A DNA stretch of 64,000 nucleotides from Lichenicola cladoniae (GTDB taxonomy: Bacteria > Pseudomonadota > Alphaproteobacteria > Acetobacterales > Acetobacteraceae): contig NZ_CP053708.1 of assembly GCF_013201075.1 (NCBI RefSeq), positions 2,299,501-2,363,500 of the forward strand, given 5' to 3'. Under the pieces are notes generated by a model. It saw only the letters and a list, made by a program, of their open reading frames with translations, did no database searches and was not told where the DNA came from. Made by a program: the position numbers and the translations under genes. Of the stretch, positions 55,193-64,000 are shown in pieces; position 1 is the stretch's first letter; each line of letters starts with the position of its first letter.

Positions 55193-56437
55193 TTGACACA
55201 GTTTGTTACGCTATACGACCTAATGAACTTCTACCCAATATGGCCGATTCTTGCAGTATTTGTTGGGTTGTTCTGGTTGGCCAGATTTAGGCTGTTCGCG
55301 GCGGCTGACACGCCACCGACACAGCAGGTACGGCGCCTGCAAACGATTGACGGGCTGCGCGGCTATCTGGCGCTCAGCGTCATGCTTCATCATGCCGCGA
55401 TATATCATCTCTGGCTTCGCGATGGCGTCTGGAATGTTCCGCCAAGCAGAACCTACACGATCCTTGGAACTGGTGGCGTGGCAGTGTTCTTTATGATCAC
55501 CGGTTATTTGTTCTGGGGTGGGCTCATCGATAAGCGCGGCCGCATGGATTGGGCTCGACTCTATCTGGGGCGGCTATTCAGGATTGCCCCGCTGTATTTG
55601 TTCGCGATCCTGGTGATGGTCGTCCTGGTAATGATGCACGCCGACTGGCATCTCAAAGTTCCGTTTGGGGAGTTTCTAAACGAGTTGGCTCCCTGGTTGG
55701 CGCTAGGGCTTCTCACATCCGGCGATCTCAATGGCCATCCCGCAACCATGATCCTGACGGCCGGAGTCACATGGTCGTTGCGGTATGAATGGATCTTCTA
55801 TCTGTCACTGCCCATACTCGCGGTGGCTGCGGGCCGGGGTGTAGTGAGGACCGCGATTGTCCTGGTAGTCTTGGCTACCACCTTCTACCTGACGTATCTT
55901 GGCAGATTTTATTTTCTTTCGCCTATCGAGCTTACCTTCGTGACGTTGTTCCTGATCGGGATGGCCTGCGCGTCTCTCGATCGCCACGACCGGAAACCCA
56001 GGATCAACGATACCGCGGCTTCGAGCATTGTCGTCGCGATGCTAGCGATACTCTTCTTGACCTGCTCATCCGGCTACTCACCACGGGCGATAGCGTTGCT
56101 TGGGATTAGCTTCTACCTCGTGATCTCGGGGTGCACTCTGTTCGGGATCCTGACCCACCGAGCATCGAGACGCCTCGGCAATATCAGCTACGGCATCTAT
56201 CTCCTGCAGGGCCTGGTGTTGGCGGTTCTGTTCCAGAGCCAGATTGTCCGGAGCTTTGCGCTCGTCTCGCCAGTGCGGCACTGGGCAATCATTCTGCTCG
56301 GTTCCGCCGTCCTGGTCGGCATCGCCACGATCACCCATGCCTGGATCGAACGTCCAGGCGTAGTGCTAGGCAAGCGGCTAGCGAGGCTGTTGCCAACTAC
56401 GGCGCCCGACAAAATTCCAGCTGTAGAGGCGACGTAA
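55193..56437 (+). CDS. Acyltransferase 3 (OafA/YrhL-type) membrane protein
   Basis: This 404-414-residue polytopic protein has ten or so hydrophobic segments. The acyltransferase-3 signature begins RLQTIDGLRGYLALSVMLHHA with the catalytic-type His after TM1; GGVAVFFMITGYLFW and ARLYLGRLFRIAPLYLF follow. Such enzymes O-acetylate cell-surface polysaccharides. Start is TTG 55193 or ATG 55223. The sequence is less GC-biased than neighbours and flanked by gene-poor DNA, which suggests horizontal acquisition. Confidence 0.85.
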   Translation: MTQFVTLYDLMNFYPIWPILAVFVGLFWLARFRLFAAADTPPTQQVRRLQTIDGLRGYLALSVMLHHAAIYHLWLRDGVWNVPPSRTYTILGTGGVAVFFMITGYLFWGGLIDKRGRMDWARLYLGRLFRIAPLYLFAILVMVVLVMMHADWHLKVPFGEFLNELAPWLALGLLTSGDLNGHPATMILTAGVTWSLRYEWIFYLSLPILAVAAGRGVVRTAIVLVVLATTFYLTYLGRFYFLSPIELTFVTLFLIGMACASLDRHDRKPRINDTAASSIVVAMLAILFLTCSSGYSPRAIALLGISFYLVISGCTLFGILTHRASRRLGNISYGIYLLQGLVLAVLFQSQIVRSFALVSPVRHWAIILLGSAVLVGIATITHAWIERPGVVLGKRLARLLPTTAPDKIPAVEAT

Positions 56438-56777
56438 TTCCTGAGATCAAGCCGGACTAAATCAAATTGATCCTCGCTTCAGGGGACGCAATTGGCCGAC
56501 AGCACGTGACAGCCGTTTACACAGAAGCACTTTGGCGATGAGTTAATTGTTGGACACGAGTGGCGGCAGCCCCAAGTTATTAGCAGCACGCCCTGAGAAT
56601 ACTGTCCCAGACTATTAACTTCTGCGCCGTTCAACAGCGGTGCCATCGCCATCGTACGCCGCGTGCGCCCTGGCGGTAAGGCAACTACTCCCCAGATAAT
56701 GCAAGCATGACCGACATCCCGAGAAATACCGGGAAACTGATCGCACCCGCTCAATTACACTCTGTCAATGCTGACCG
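56438..56777. other. Gene-poor region between acyltransferase and the 630-residue protein
   Basis: These 340 bases are less GC-rich than the surrounding genes. They contain a minus-strand open frame (see the entry at 56479) and no clear terminator or promoter. Confidence 0.5.
56479..56652 (-). CDS. Possible small cysteine-rich peptide (uncertain)
   Basis: A minus-strand frame starting at ATG 56652 (ATGGCGATGGCACCG) would encode 57 residues. The last 30 hold six cysteines: WGCRHSCP, KCFCVNGC and ANCVP. Codon use is unlike the strongly GC3-biased host genes, and no good ribosome site precedes it. It may be a chance frame or a small secreted or modified peptide. No modification enzyme is visible nearby. 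Confidence 0.2.
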   Translation of the reverse strand: MAMAPLLNGAEVNSLGQYSQGVLLITWGCRHSCPTINSSPKCFCVNGCHVLSANCVP

Positions 56778-58670
56778 TCAGAATCCGAACATGTGGTCCA
56801 GCGAGAACGATCCTTCGTCATCCATCAACCCGTGATAGCCGAACAGGCGACAGGTCGTGTCACGGATCAGCACGTAGCCACGCGGTCCCGCCAGCCCCAA
56901 TTCCTCGGCGCTGAACAGCTTGTGTGGCCACACCATCATCGAACCCGAACACGCGATTTCTATCGGCCGCTCGGCGACCAGCTCGCCGGCGCTGTCATGC
57001 AGCAACAATTGCGTGTTCGACCGCGGGTGCCACTGCGCCGACGACGGATACATCATCGCCGCGAAACTATGCCGCCGCCGGTCCCCGAGACGCAGGAACA
57101 GTCGCGTCGACAAACCGGGGGGTGGCCCGGAATAGGATTGCGGCTCGTCGAGGTAGGTCATCGCAGTGTTGAAGATGTGGGCCCCGAAACTGGTCTCCGC
57201 GACATGTCCGCTGCTCAGGCTTTCATACCGCACCAGTGCATGCAGCCACCCATCCGCACTTCCACCGTCACGGAAGTCATAGACCAGGTCGGCATGTCCT
57301 TCCGGTGCACCGAGCTCCGCAAGATCGAATGCGACGTCATGATCCCGCGGCAGGCGCCCCAGGAACCGTTCCGCCACCTTGCGGCCCTCGACGTCGAACA
57401 CGTCGAGCCGCAGCGGCAGGTCCACCTGCCGCTCGCCCATCGGCGTCGGCTGCACGATGCTGCGGAACTGGTCCGGCGGCAGGATCGGGAACGGCAGCAG
57501 GTAGCCCCGCCCCAGCGACGGCGGCAGCAACGGAATGCCCGGGTCCGCCCTCAGGTCCGCCCGCTCGACATTCAGGTGCGCGATCCGCTTCCGTCCGGTC
57601 CGCGTCACCTCGTAGCGTGGCCGCACCATGTGCCGGCCGGCGCGCAGCTCGATCTGTGCCGGCCATTCGAGCCCCGGCAGATGCGCCGCCACATCGACCG
57701 CGATGCTCGCATAGGCCGGAACCTCGAACGGCAGCACGACCGGCGCCTCGGCACCCATGCGGTCCAGGCTCAGGGCACCGGCCGGGATCGGCACGGCGTG
57801 GCTGTTCTGCACCCATAGATTGACCGTCTCGTCCGCACGCGGTGCCGGCAGGTTGGCATAGCGGTCCGACGGCCAAGCGTTCGCATCGTGCGTCACGGAA
57901 AGGCTGCGCCCGCCCGCGCCCTGGCCGTTGTCGTAGGTATCGAGCGCATATTTCACGACATCATGGCCGGCGACGCCGATCGCATGGATGAAAAGCTGCC
58001 CCGAAAACTCGGGAAGCTCGAAGCGCCGGCGGACCTCGCCGCTCTCGATCATGATCCCGCCCGGGCCAGACGGAACCGTCTCTTCCCAGGTCGCGAGCGG
58101 CCGTCCGGATCCGTCGAACAGGCGCAGCCACAGCCGGACCTGCCGTGCACCGTAATTGGCCCAATAGTTCGCACTCACCAGCCGGGTCGACAGCCCGTCC
58201 GCATCGCGAAAGAACGCGTAGTTCGTCGCGAAATTCAACCGGTCGAGATACGCGCGCGACCCGGTAAGCATCTCCGGCTTCAGTCTAGCCTCGTCCAGCG
58301 TCACGACCTGCATGCCCTGCGGCACCATCCCACCCATGCGCGCCAGGACCCGGCCGGCGTCGAAACTGGCGATCAGCAGCGTCGCCGCGCGCGACCCGGA
58401 CAGCTCCGTCAGCGGCCGCGCACTCGTCCCGAGCGCATCCCGTCCGACCGACGACACATCCTGCACATACAGTTCGGACACGCGCGGCATGTCCGGATGC
58501 AGCGCGAACAGCATGTCGGCCGCCCCGTCCGGATCGAACACCGCCAGGCTGCCCTGCCGGCGCAAACGGTCCCCGAGTACGGAAAGAGCCTCGGCTGCCA
58601 GCGGATGGGCCAGTGCCTTGTAGAGGACGTTGCCGCCCTGGCGCGCATCGTAGGTCTGGATATCAAGCAT
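56778..58670 (-). CDS. Conserved hypothetical protein, beta-rich, 630 residues
   Basis: This is a large soluble protein with no signal peptide or membrane segment that I can see. It contains many beta-type segments (SANYWANYGARQVRLWLRLF, RPRYEVTRTGRKRIAHLNV). I do not recognise its domain. It ends the transcript that begins with the ELM1-type gene, four bases downstream of it, so the two are probably partners. Confidence 0.7.
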   Translation of the reverse strand: MLDIQTYDARQGGNVLYKALAHPLAAEALSVLGDRLRRQGSLAVFDPDGAADMLFALHPDMPRVSELYVQDVSSVGRDALGTSARPLTELSGSRAATLLIASFDAGRVLARMGGMVPQGMQVVTLDEARLKPEMLTGSRAYLDRLNFATNYAFFRDADGLSTRLVSANYWANYGARQVRLWLRLFDGSGRPLATWEETVPSGPGGIMIESGEVRRRFELPEFSGQLFIHAIGVAGHDVVKYALDTYDNGQGAGGRSLSVTHDANAWPSDRYANLPAPRADETVNLWVQNSHAVPIPAGALSLDRMGAEAPVVLPFEVPAYASIAVDVAAHLPGLEWPAQIELRAGRHMVRPRYEVTRTGRKRIAHLNVERADLRADPGIPLLPPSLGRGYLLPFPILPPDQFRSIVQPTPMGERQVDLPLRLDVFDVEGRKVAERFLGRLPRDHDVAFDLAELGAPEGHADLVYDFRDGGSADGWLHALVRYESLSSGHVAETSFGAHIFNTAMTYLDEPQSYSGPPPGLSTRLFLRLGDRRRHSFAAMMYPSSAQWHPRSNTQLLLHDSAGELVAERPIEIACSGSMMVWPHKLFSAEELGLAGPRGYVLIRDTTCRLFGYHGLMDDEGSFSLDHMFGF

Positions 58671-58674
58671 TCGT

Positions 58675-59712
58675 CTATACTTCCTGCTCGGGATACCGGT
58701 TTGGACCCGTCAGGCCCAGCCTCCGGCACACCTCGTCCGCAATTGCGTCGCTATCGTCCAGGGGCGTCGCGTCCCACGTTTCCAGCCTGCCGTTGAACGG
58801 TCGAACGCGACCGGCGTCAATCAGGTCCCGCAGGAACAACCCGATCCGGCGCGAGCGTCCCGGCAACTCAGCGACCAGAACCGGCGCGTGCGTCGCGGCC
58901 GCTTCCGACACCATCGAGACACTGTCCGACGTGACCACGATCGCGTCCGCGCAAGCGAGCAGCCCGAGATAGGGGTTCTGTCCCTGCATGTCCCAGATCC
59001 AGGCGCCGAGCGGCTGCAATGCGCCCTCCAGGATGCCGCGAACTTCGGTTCCGGTGCGCCGGGATGGCGTCAACGCGATCCCGACCCGATCCGTGCGCAT
59101 CATCGCGGCCAGGCCGGCGGCCAATGCGTGCGCCTCCGGTGCGCCGAGCCTGAACCGCCCGTTCGCGCCGCCGACCAGCACCGCCACCAATGGTCGCGGC
59201 AACCCGGCAAGCCGGTCCTGCCAGACCAGCCGTGCCTCCTCCAGCACCGGGGGCGTCACCCTATGCAGCGCCGTCCGGGTCAGCAGCACGTTCGGCCCGG
59301 TGATCTCGTCATGCCGGTTGGCGACCACGAGATCGAACCGGTCGAGCTTCATGCGCGGGTTCTGGATCTGCACGACGCGGCGGCCACGCTCGCGGCGGAG
59401 CGCGGCCCCGATCGCACCGCCGGTCCCGCCTACCGTCAGCACCAGCCCGTCGGCCAGATCATGCAGACCGCCGACATGATCGAGCGGCTTCGGCCAGAAG
59501 CGCGCCGGCATCCAGGTCCAAGGCCTTTCCGAGCGCAAGGTCCGGGTCGCGGCCGTGACCCCGATCCGTTGTGCCAGCCCGAGCGCCTGCGCCTCCAGCC
59601 CGGCATAGCCTTCGGTCAGGATCACCCCCGGGGTCACCTCTTGCGGTGCCGCAGCCCCGGCACGCGTCTGGTTTTCGCGCTGGTCTGTCGGCTGCACCAT
59701 ATCGTTCTGCAT
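58675..59712 (-). CDS. ELM1 family protein
   Basis: This 345-residue protein is of the family named after the plant mitochondrial fission factor ELM1. Blocks are VILTEGYAGLEAQALGLAQ, VVQIQNPRMKLDRFDLVV, VAVLVGGANGRFRLG and DAIVVTSDSVSMVSEAAATH. The fold resembles GT-B glycosyltransferases (lipid A or nucleotide-sugar binding type), so an envelope-glycan role is plausible. ATG 59712 is taken; 59700 is possible. It is divergent from the DEAD-box gene. Confidence 0.8.
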   Translation of the reverse strand: MQNDMVQPTDQRENQTRAGAAAPQEVTPGVILTEGYAGLEAQALGLAQRIGVTAATRTLRSERPWTWMPARFWPKPLDHVGGLHDLADGLVLTVGGTGGAIGAALRRERGRRVVQIQNPRMKLDRFDLVVANRHDEITGPNVLLTRTALHRVTPPVLEEARLVWQDRLAGLPRPLVAVLVGGANGRFRLGAPEAHALAAGLAAMMRTDRVGIALTPSRRTGTEVRGILEGALQPLGAWIWDMQGQNPYLGLLACADAIVVTSDSVSMVSEAAATHAPVLVAELPGRSRRIGLFLRDLIDAGRVRPFNGRLETWDATPLDDSDAIADEVCRRLGLTGPNRYPEQEV

Positions 59713-59863
59713 GCCGCGCTTGTGGGAGCGCCCCGATCCTGCGTCAATCTGCGGCGCCACGACCCTGCCCGGCCCAATCTGCACATAATCTTGACAGGCG
59801 CCTGACCGCACCGCCAAACATCGCCGTCCGAGGCGGGGCTTCTGCCCGCGGAAGGCCATTTCC

Positions 59864-60997
59864 ATGACAGATTTCCGCTCCCTCGGCCTGGCCGATCCCC
59901 TGCTCGATGCCCTGCAGAGGGCTGGCTACACCGTGCCGACGCCGATCCAGGCCCAGGCGATCCCGCCGATCCTGGCAGGCCGCGACGTCCAGGGCATTGC
60001 CCAGACCGGGACCGGCAAGACCGCCGCCTTTGCGCTGCCGATCCTGCACCGGCTGCTGGCGAACCCGAAGGTCGCCAACCCCCATACCTGCCGCGCCCTG
60101 ATCCTGTCGCCCACCCGCGAGCTCGCGAGCCAGATCTGCGACGCGGTCCGCATCTATGCCCGCCGCACCAAGCTGCACGTCGCCACGATGTATGGCGGCG
60201 TTCCCAAGCCGCCGCAGTCGAAGCACGCCGCTGCCGGCATCGACATCCTGGTCGCCACGCCGGGCCGGCTGCTCGATCACATGTCCGGCGGCACCATCAG
60301 CCTGGACGAGACCGAGATCCTGGTCCTGGACGAGGCCGACCACATGCTCAATCTCGGCTTCTTCGAGGACGTGGAGGACATCGTTTCGCAGGTTCCGCAC
60401 ATGCGCCAGACCCTGCTGTTCTCGGCAACGATGCCGCCCGAGATCGATGCCCTGGCCCGGCGCATGCTGCATAATCCGCTGCATCTGGCGGCGAGCCCCG
60501 AAGCCACCACCGCCGACCGAATCGAGCAGCGCGTCATCTTCGTCGAGGCCGGCGCCAAGCGTGCCACCCTGATCGAACTGCTCAAGCGGGGCCGCATGAC
60601 CCGCACCCTGGTGTTCACCCGCACCAAGCAGTCCGCCGACGAGGTCGTCGAGGCCCTCGACAAGGCCGGCATCCGTGCCGCCTCCATCCATGGCGACAAG
60701 AGCCAGCCGCAGCGTGACCGTACCCTGGCGTCGTTCCGCAAGGGCGGCTTCCCGGTGCTCGTCGCAACCGACGTCGCCGCGCGCGGCATCGACCTCGACG
60801 GCCTGACCCACGTGGTCAATTTCGACCTGCCGGAGGTCCCGCAGGCCTACGTCCATCGTGTCGGGCGCACCGCCCGTGCCGGTGCCGCCGGCATCGCCAT
60901 CACCCTGTGCGCCGCGCCCGAACGGCCGCTGTTGCGGGCCATCGAGAAGCTCCTGGGCACCCGGTTGCGGGTCTACGAAGTCCGTAGCGCCGCCTGA
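59864..60997 (+). CDS. DEAD-box RNA helicase (RhlE-like)
   Basis: This 377-residue helicase core has no long C-terminal extension. The Q motif (PTPIQAQAIP), AQTGTGKT (46-53), PTRELA, DEAD in LVLDEADHML, SAT and HRVGRTARAG are all present. It unwinds structured RNA, for example in ribosome assembly or cold adaptation. The 3' end overlaps the convergent glycosyltransferase gene by 25 bases. Confidence 0.93.
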   Translation: MTDFRSLGLADPLLDALQRAGYTVPTPIQAQAIPPILAGRDVQGIAQTGTGKTAAFALPILHRLLANPKVANPHTCRALILSPTRELASQICDAVRIYARRTKLHVATMYGGVPKPPQSKHAAAGIDILVATPGRLLDHMSGGTISLDETEILVLDEADHMLNLGFFEDVEDIVSQVPHMRQTLLFSATMPPEIDALARRMLHNPLHLAASPEATTADRIEQRVIFVEAGAKRATLIELLKRGRMTRTLVFTRTKQSADEVVEALDKAGIRAASIHGDKSQPQRDRTLASFRKGGFPVLVATDVAARGIDLDGLTHVVNFDLPEVPQAYVHRVGRTARAGAAGIAITLCAAPERPLLRAIEKLLGTRLRVYEVRSAA

Positions 60998-62175
60998 AGC
61001 GCCTGCCCTGGCCGCGCCTCCAAGGGCTCGGCGCCCAACCGATCATCCTGATTCCCCCCGACCCCTCGCCCAAGCACCTGGCTGCCGATCCCGTTCATCA
61101 GTTCGGTCGCCACACCGAGCCATCCCCGGCGCGGGTCGGACGGTGCCGCCTCCAGGGCTGGTGGCCTCGTCAGCAATGTCTCGATCGCCCGCCGCAGGTC
61201 GCTCGCGTCCGGCGCACACATGATCGCCAGATGTTCGTGGCGGAACTGCTCGACCAAGCCGCCCACGCGGGTCGCCACCACCCATCGTCGCGCGGCGATC
61301 GCGGCGGCGGCCACACCGCTCTGGCTGGCCTCCCGGTAGGGGAGGATCACCGCGTCGGACCAGGCGATCAGGTCGGCAATCTCGGTCTCCGGCACCCAAC
61401 GGTTTTCGACCGTCACGCCGGGTAGCCCCGCCAGTCGCGACAGCTCGGCGCTGGCCGGTCCCTGCCCGACCACCCTGACCTCCACCCGACCGACGAGTCC
61501 CGCAGGTGCCAGCGCCTCGGCCAGCAGGTCGAGGCCCTTGTAAGAAAGCAGCCGCCCGAAGCAGAGCAGTCGTACTTTGCCACCATGCGCGAGCGGTGCA
61601 GCGGGCTGCGGCCCGAACACGAACGGCGGCAGGCTCGCCATCAGCAGCGTCCGCGCTCCGATGACACCTTGTTCGGCAAGCCTGTCGGCGACGTGCCTGG
61701 TCAGCGCGATCAGCCCGTTCGACCGGGCCATCAGCTGCCGTTGCAGCAGCATCTGCATCATCGACCCATCGCCCGGATGCCGATCCGCGTCATGCACCAC
61801 TACCAGGAACGGCACGCGGAGCCGCTTCAGCGCGGACGCCATCTCAAGATCGAGCGGCCCCGGCATCGCACAGATCGCCACATCGGGCGCCAGCGCCGCG
61901 ATCCTGCGGAGCAAAGACCGCCGGCGAAACGGCGCCGCCAGCACGCGGGCGACGAACCCGGGAGCATTCCGATAGGTGGAGACCGGCAGCGCCACATCCG
62001 CCGGTGAATGGGCGTTCAGCATCTCCGCCCCTGTCGAAAGCGATAGCATCGCCGTACAGTCGGGAACCCGGGCCAGGCCCAGCACCATTTCCGCGGCAAC
62101 GCGCGGTCCCGCCCCACGGCGTCCCCATTGCCACACCAGCACCCGCGTTCCCGAGCGGATCGGACCGTCGCTCAT
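60973..62175 (-). CDS. Glycosyltransferase (GT-B, group 1-like)
   Basis: This 400-residue GT-B glycosyltransferase carries VRLLCFGRLLSYKGLDLLAEA and the C-terminal nucleotide-sugar binding region VPETEIADLIAWSDAVILPY and REASQSGVAAAAIAA. There is no membrane anchor. Its ATG overlaps the stop of the upstream glycosyltransferase by 4 bases. Acceptor and sugar are unknown. Confidence 0.83.
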   Translation of the reverse strand: MSDGPIRSGTRVLVWQWGRRGAGPRVAAEMVLGLARVPDCTAMLSLSTGAEMLNAHSPADVALPVSTYRNAPGFVARVLAAPFRRRSLLRRIAALAPDVAICAMPGPLDLEMASALKRLRVPFLVVVHDADRHPGDGSMMQMLLQRQLMARSNGLIALTRHVADRLAEQGVIGARTLLMASLPPFVFGPQPAAPLAHGGKVRLLCFGRLLSYKGLDLLAEALAPAGLVGRVEVRVVGQGPASAELSRLAGLPGVTVENRWVPETEIADLIAWSDAVILPYREASQSGVAAAAIAARRWVVATRVGGLVEQFRHEHLAIMCAPDASDLRRAIETLLTRPPALEAAPSDPRRGWLGVATELMNGIGSQVLGRGVGGNQDDRLGAEPLEARPGQALQAALRTS

Positions 62176-63446
62176 GCAGCGCGGTCCCGATCCTGGCGCG
62201 CGTCGCCGTTCCGGTCCCGGACACCGATCGCCGCAAGTGCCGCCAGCAACCCGTCACCGCCCAGGCGGGCCTGGGCGGCCTCCCAGGCAGCGCCACCGAG
62301 GGCCCCGCGACGCGCCGGCGAGTCTGCCAGTTCGCGCAGGTTCATCGCCGCCTGACCGACATCCGCTTCCGCCCAGACCGCTCCAGGCGCCTCGAATACC
62401 CGGCGTGGGTCCTGCGCCGGCACCAGCCGGTATCCGATCGGCACTCCGCACCCCGCGTCCAGGAACTCCGACGTGGCCGACCAGTCGGTCGCGATCACCG
62501 GCCGCCGCAACAGCATCGCCTGCGCAGGCACCAGCCCGAATCCCTCGCTGCGATGCAGCGACAGCACGATGTCGCAGGCCTGCGTCAACGCGTGCATGTC
62601 GGCCTCCGGGAACATCCTCGTCTCCAGCCGAATATTTGGCGCACCGGCGATCGCCTGCTGCAGGAGTGCCAGATCGCCCGGATGATGTTCGGAGTTTCCA
62701 ACCTTCAGCAGCAGCAGCCGGTCCGAACGATCACCGAACGCCTGCTTGAACGCTGCGATCGCTGCCAGCGGGTTCTTGCGCGCGAAACTCGACGCGAGAC
62801 TGAACGACGTCAGCACCACGACCACGTCGTCGGCCAATCCGAATGCCTGTCGGTCGAGCCTGGACGCCACCGGCGGCACCAGGGCCACCGCGTGCGGCAC
62901 GACGCGAATGCGGCCGGGAAGCAGCTTCTCGAATGCGGCCGCCGTGAAGCGCGACGGCACCCAGAGTTCGTGAACATATGCCAGCGCCGGATGCCAGCTG
63001 ACCGGCACGACCGGCAGCTCCCAGGACCAGTTCCCGACGATACGCCTTCCCCGCACGCGACGCCGGCCGAGTCCGGCGAGCGCTGCCGGAAACTGCGGCG
63101 CATTCACATGCAGGATGAGAGCCGCCCGGTCCGGCCATCCGGCAGCGCTGTGTCCGGCTTCGACGGCCCGTTCGGCTCCCGGCAACCGCGGACCGGCCTC
63201 GATCGCGGCATTGGCCACCCCGAGCCGCTCGAGCGCCTGGCTCATGATCCGCGCCCCCTCGCCAAGCCCCGAGGCCCGTCCGATCTCGCCGCCGACCACC
63301 ACGCCATCGCAGGCGGGCGGCGGCACCGCATCCGGCTTCGGAGCAACCCAGGCGGTTGCCCGCGCAAGCCAGAGCCGGCGCGTCGAGGGCGGCAGCATCT
63401 GCCAGGCCCGGTGCAGCGGATGCAGTGCTGAGTTCGGTGTTGTCAT
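62172..63446 (-). CDS. Glycosyltransferase (GT-B, group 1-like)
   Basis: This 424-residue protein has GEGARIMSQALERLGV near the donor loop, ELPVVPVSWHPALAYVHELW, VPSRFTAAAFEKLLPGR and the donor site LSLHRSEGFGLVPAQAMLLR. The ATG at 63446 is chosen because the upstream in-frame codons run into the divergent argE start. It and the downstream gene are translationally coupled. Confidence 0.83.
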   Translation of the reverse strand: MTTPNSALHPLHRAWQMLPPSTRRLWLARATAWVAPKPDAVPPPACDGVVVGGEIGRASGLGEGARIMSQALERLGVANAAIEAGPRLPGAERAVEAGHSAAGWPDRAALILHVNAPQFPAALAGLGRRRVRGRRIVGNWSWELPVVPVSWHPALAYVHELWVPSRFTAAAFEKLLPGRIRVVPHAVALVPPVASRLDRQAFGLADDVVVVLTSFSLASSFARKNPLAAIAAFKQAFGDRSDRLLLLKVGNSEHHPGDLALLQQAIAGAPNIRLETRMFPEADMHALTQACDIVLSLHRSEGFGLVPAQAMLLRRPVIATDWSATSEFLDAGCGVPIGYRLVPAQDPRRVFEAPGAVWAEADVGQAAMNLRELADSPARRGALGGAAWEAAQARLGGDGLLAALAAIGVRDRNGDARQDRDRAA

Positions 63447-63567
63447 GGTGTTCACCCGACACTGGATGCGCCTGCATTTCCCGACAAGAGCGTAAAGGGA
63501 AGCGAACGGTAACAGCAACACCGCGGCGAGCCATTGCCGCACGACCTCTCCCGTATAGACTGCCGCC

Positions 63568-64000
63568 ATGCGAGACACGCCGCCTCAATCGACGACCGGC
63601 ATCCTGGCGAAACTCGTCGGCTTCGACACGACCAGCCGCAACAGCAACCTGCATCTTATCGACTGGATGCGCGGCTATCTCGATGACCATGGCGTCTCGA
63701 CCCGGATCACCCACGACCCGACCGGCACCAAGGCGAACCTGCACGCCGTGATCGGCCCGCCGGTCGCAGGGGGCCTCGCGCTGTCGGGTCATGTGGATAC
63801 CGTGCCGGTCGAGGGGCAGGATTGGAGCAGCGATCCGTTCACCCTGGTCGAGCGGAATGGCCGCCTGTTCGCGCGCGGCGCCGCCGACATGAAGGGCTTC
63901 GTCGCCTCCGCACTCGCCGCGGTGCCCGACCTGCTGGCGATGAAGCTGGTCCGCCCGGTCCACCTGTTCATCAGCTTCAACGAAGAGGTCGACTGCGAAG
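63568..64000 (+). CDS. argE: Acetylornithine deacetylase (5' part)
   Basis: The first 144 residues of an M20-family metallopeptidase are seen, the gene being cut by the window edge. LSGHVDTVPVEGQDW, ARGAADMKGFVASALA and FNEEVDCE are the metal-binding blocks. The family removes the acetyl group in arginine biosynthesis; ArgE is the best fit, but succinyl-diaminopimelate desuccinylase-like relatives are close. Confidence 0.85.
   Translation, partial: MRDTPPQSTTGILAKLVGFDTTSRNSNLHLIDWMRGYLDDHGVSTRITHDPTGTKANLHAVIGPPVAGGLALSGHVDTVPVEGQDWSSDPFTLVERNGRLFARGAADMKGFVASALAAVPDLLAMKLVRPVHLFISFNEEVDCE

Noticed and set aside
54660-56755. tRNA-Val(CAC) as an attachment site for the acyltransferase islet
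   Set aside because: Only an 8-base match (TCGCACCC) occurs near 56745, too short to count.
1-64000. CRISPR arrays, insertion sequences or restriction-modification genes
   Set aside because: No direct-repeat arrays, transposase genes or methyltransferase motifs were seen.

Overview
The window is high-GC DNA, almost fully coding, with alphaproteobacterial content: gatCAB, metG-tatD-MBL hydrolase, tmk-holB, ruvX, an ELM1-family protein, and a DUF444/PrkA/SpoVR set. The family mix and gene order fit Rhodospirillales, most likely Acetobacteraceae. No 16S or other species marker is present, so this placement is inference.

Layout. (1) 1-4504, minus strand: prkA, a DUF444 gene and spoVR (truncated by the window edge), a stress and stationary-phase module. 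(2) 4852-12788, minus strand: a tightly packed run with MBL hydrolase, tatD, metG, holB, tmk, a D,D-carboxypeptidase, RlpA and an MltB-type lytic transglycosylase. Several junctions overlap by 4 nt. Replication, translation and wall-remodelling genes may be co-transcribed. (3) 12849-20485: envelope and sugar genes, namely a small glycosyltransferase-associated repeat protein, AsmA, DedA plus a coupled ATP-grasp-like protein, a solo MlaD-domain protein, uppP, an SGNH hydrolase and a glycosyltransferase-like protein. (4) 20482-42776, all minus strand: a contractile-tailed (myovirus-type) prophage-like cassette. In transcription order it has small regulators, terminase small and large subunits, portal, scaffold, major capsid, connector genes, sheath, tube, tail chaperones, tape-measure position, baseplate, adhesin and lysozyme. 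I see no integrase, replication gene or att repeat. (5) 43039-54539: a periplasmic protein, tRNA-Ser, gatBAC divergent from ruvX and heme oxygenase, tRNA-Val(GAC), N-formylglutamate amidohydrolase, a candidate sRNA, a lytic transglycosylase, htpG, nicotinamidase and dGTPase. (6) 54593-56777: tRNA-Val(CAC), then a less GC-rich islet with an acyltransferase. (7) 56778-64000: an unknown protein with an ELM1 protein, a DEAD-box helicase, two overlapping glycosyltransferases and the 5' part of argE.

The phage-like cassette holds the most unusual features. The large terminase is interrupted at its Walker A lysine by a 153-residue mini-intein with Ala at position 1 and the W-C-T residues of class 3 inteins. 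The tail-chaperone gene ends on a perfect A-AAA-AAC slippery heptamer that leads into a 57-codon -1 frame extension. A protein in the tail-completion position is fused to a GH99/WbsX-like domain. A consensus promoter followed at once by an intrinsic terminator stands before the late genes. Strong hairpins fill each of the three gaps around the scaffold and capsid genes. Packaging and virion genes without integration or replication functions make a gene-transfer-agent-like or domesticated element a reasonable hypothesis. Outside the cassette, a promoter, CCTCCC and terminator array at 49377-49491 looks like a small trans-acting RNA.
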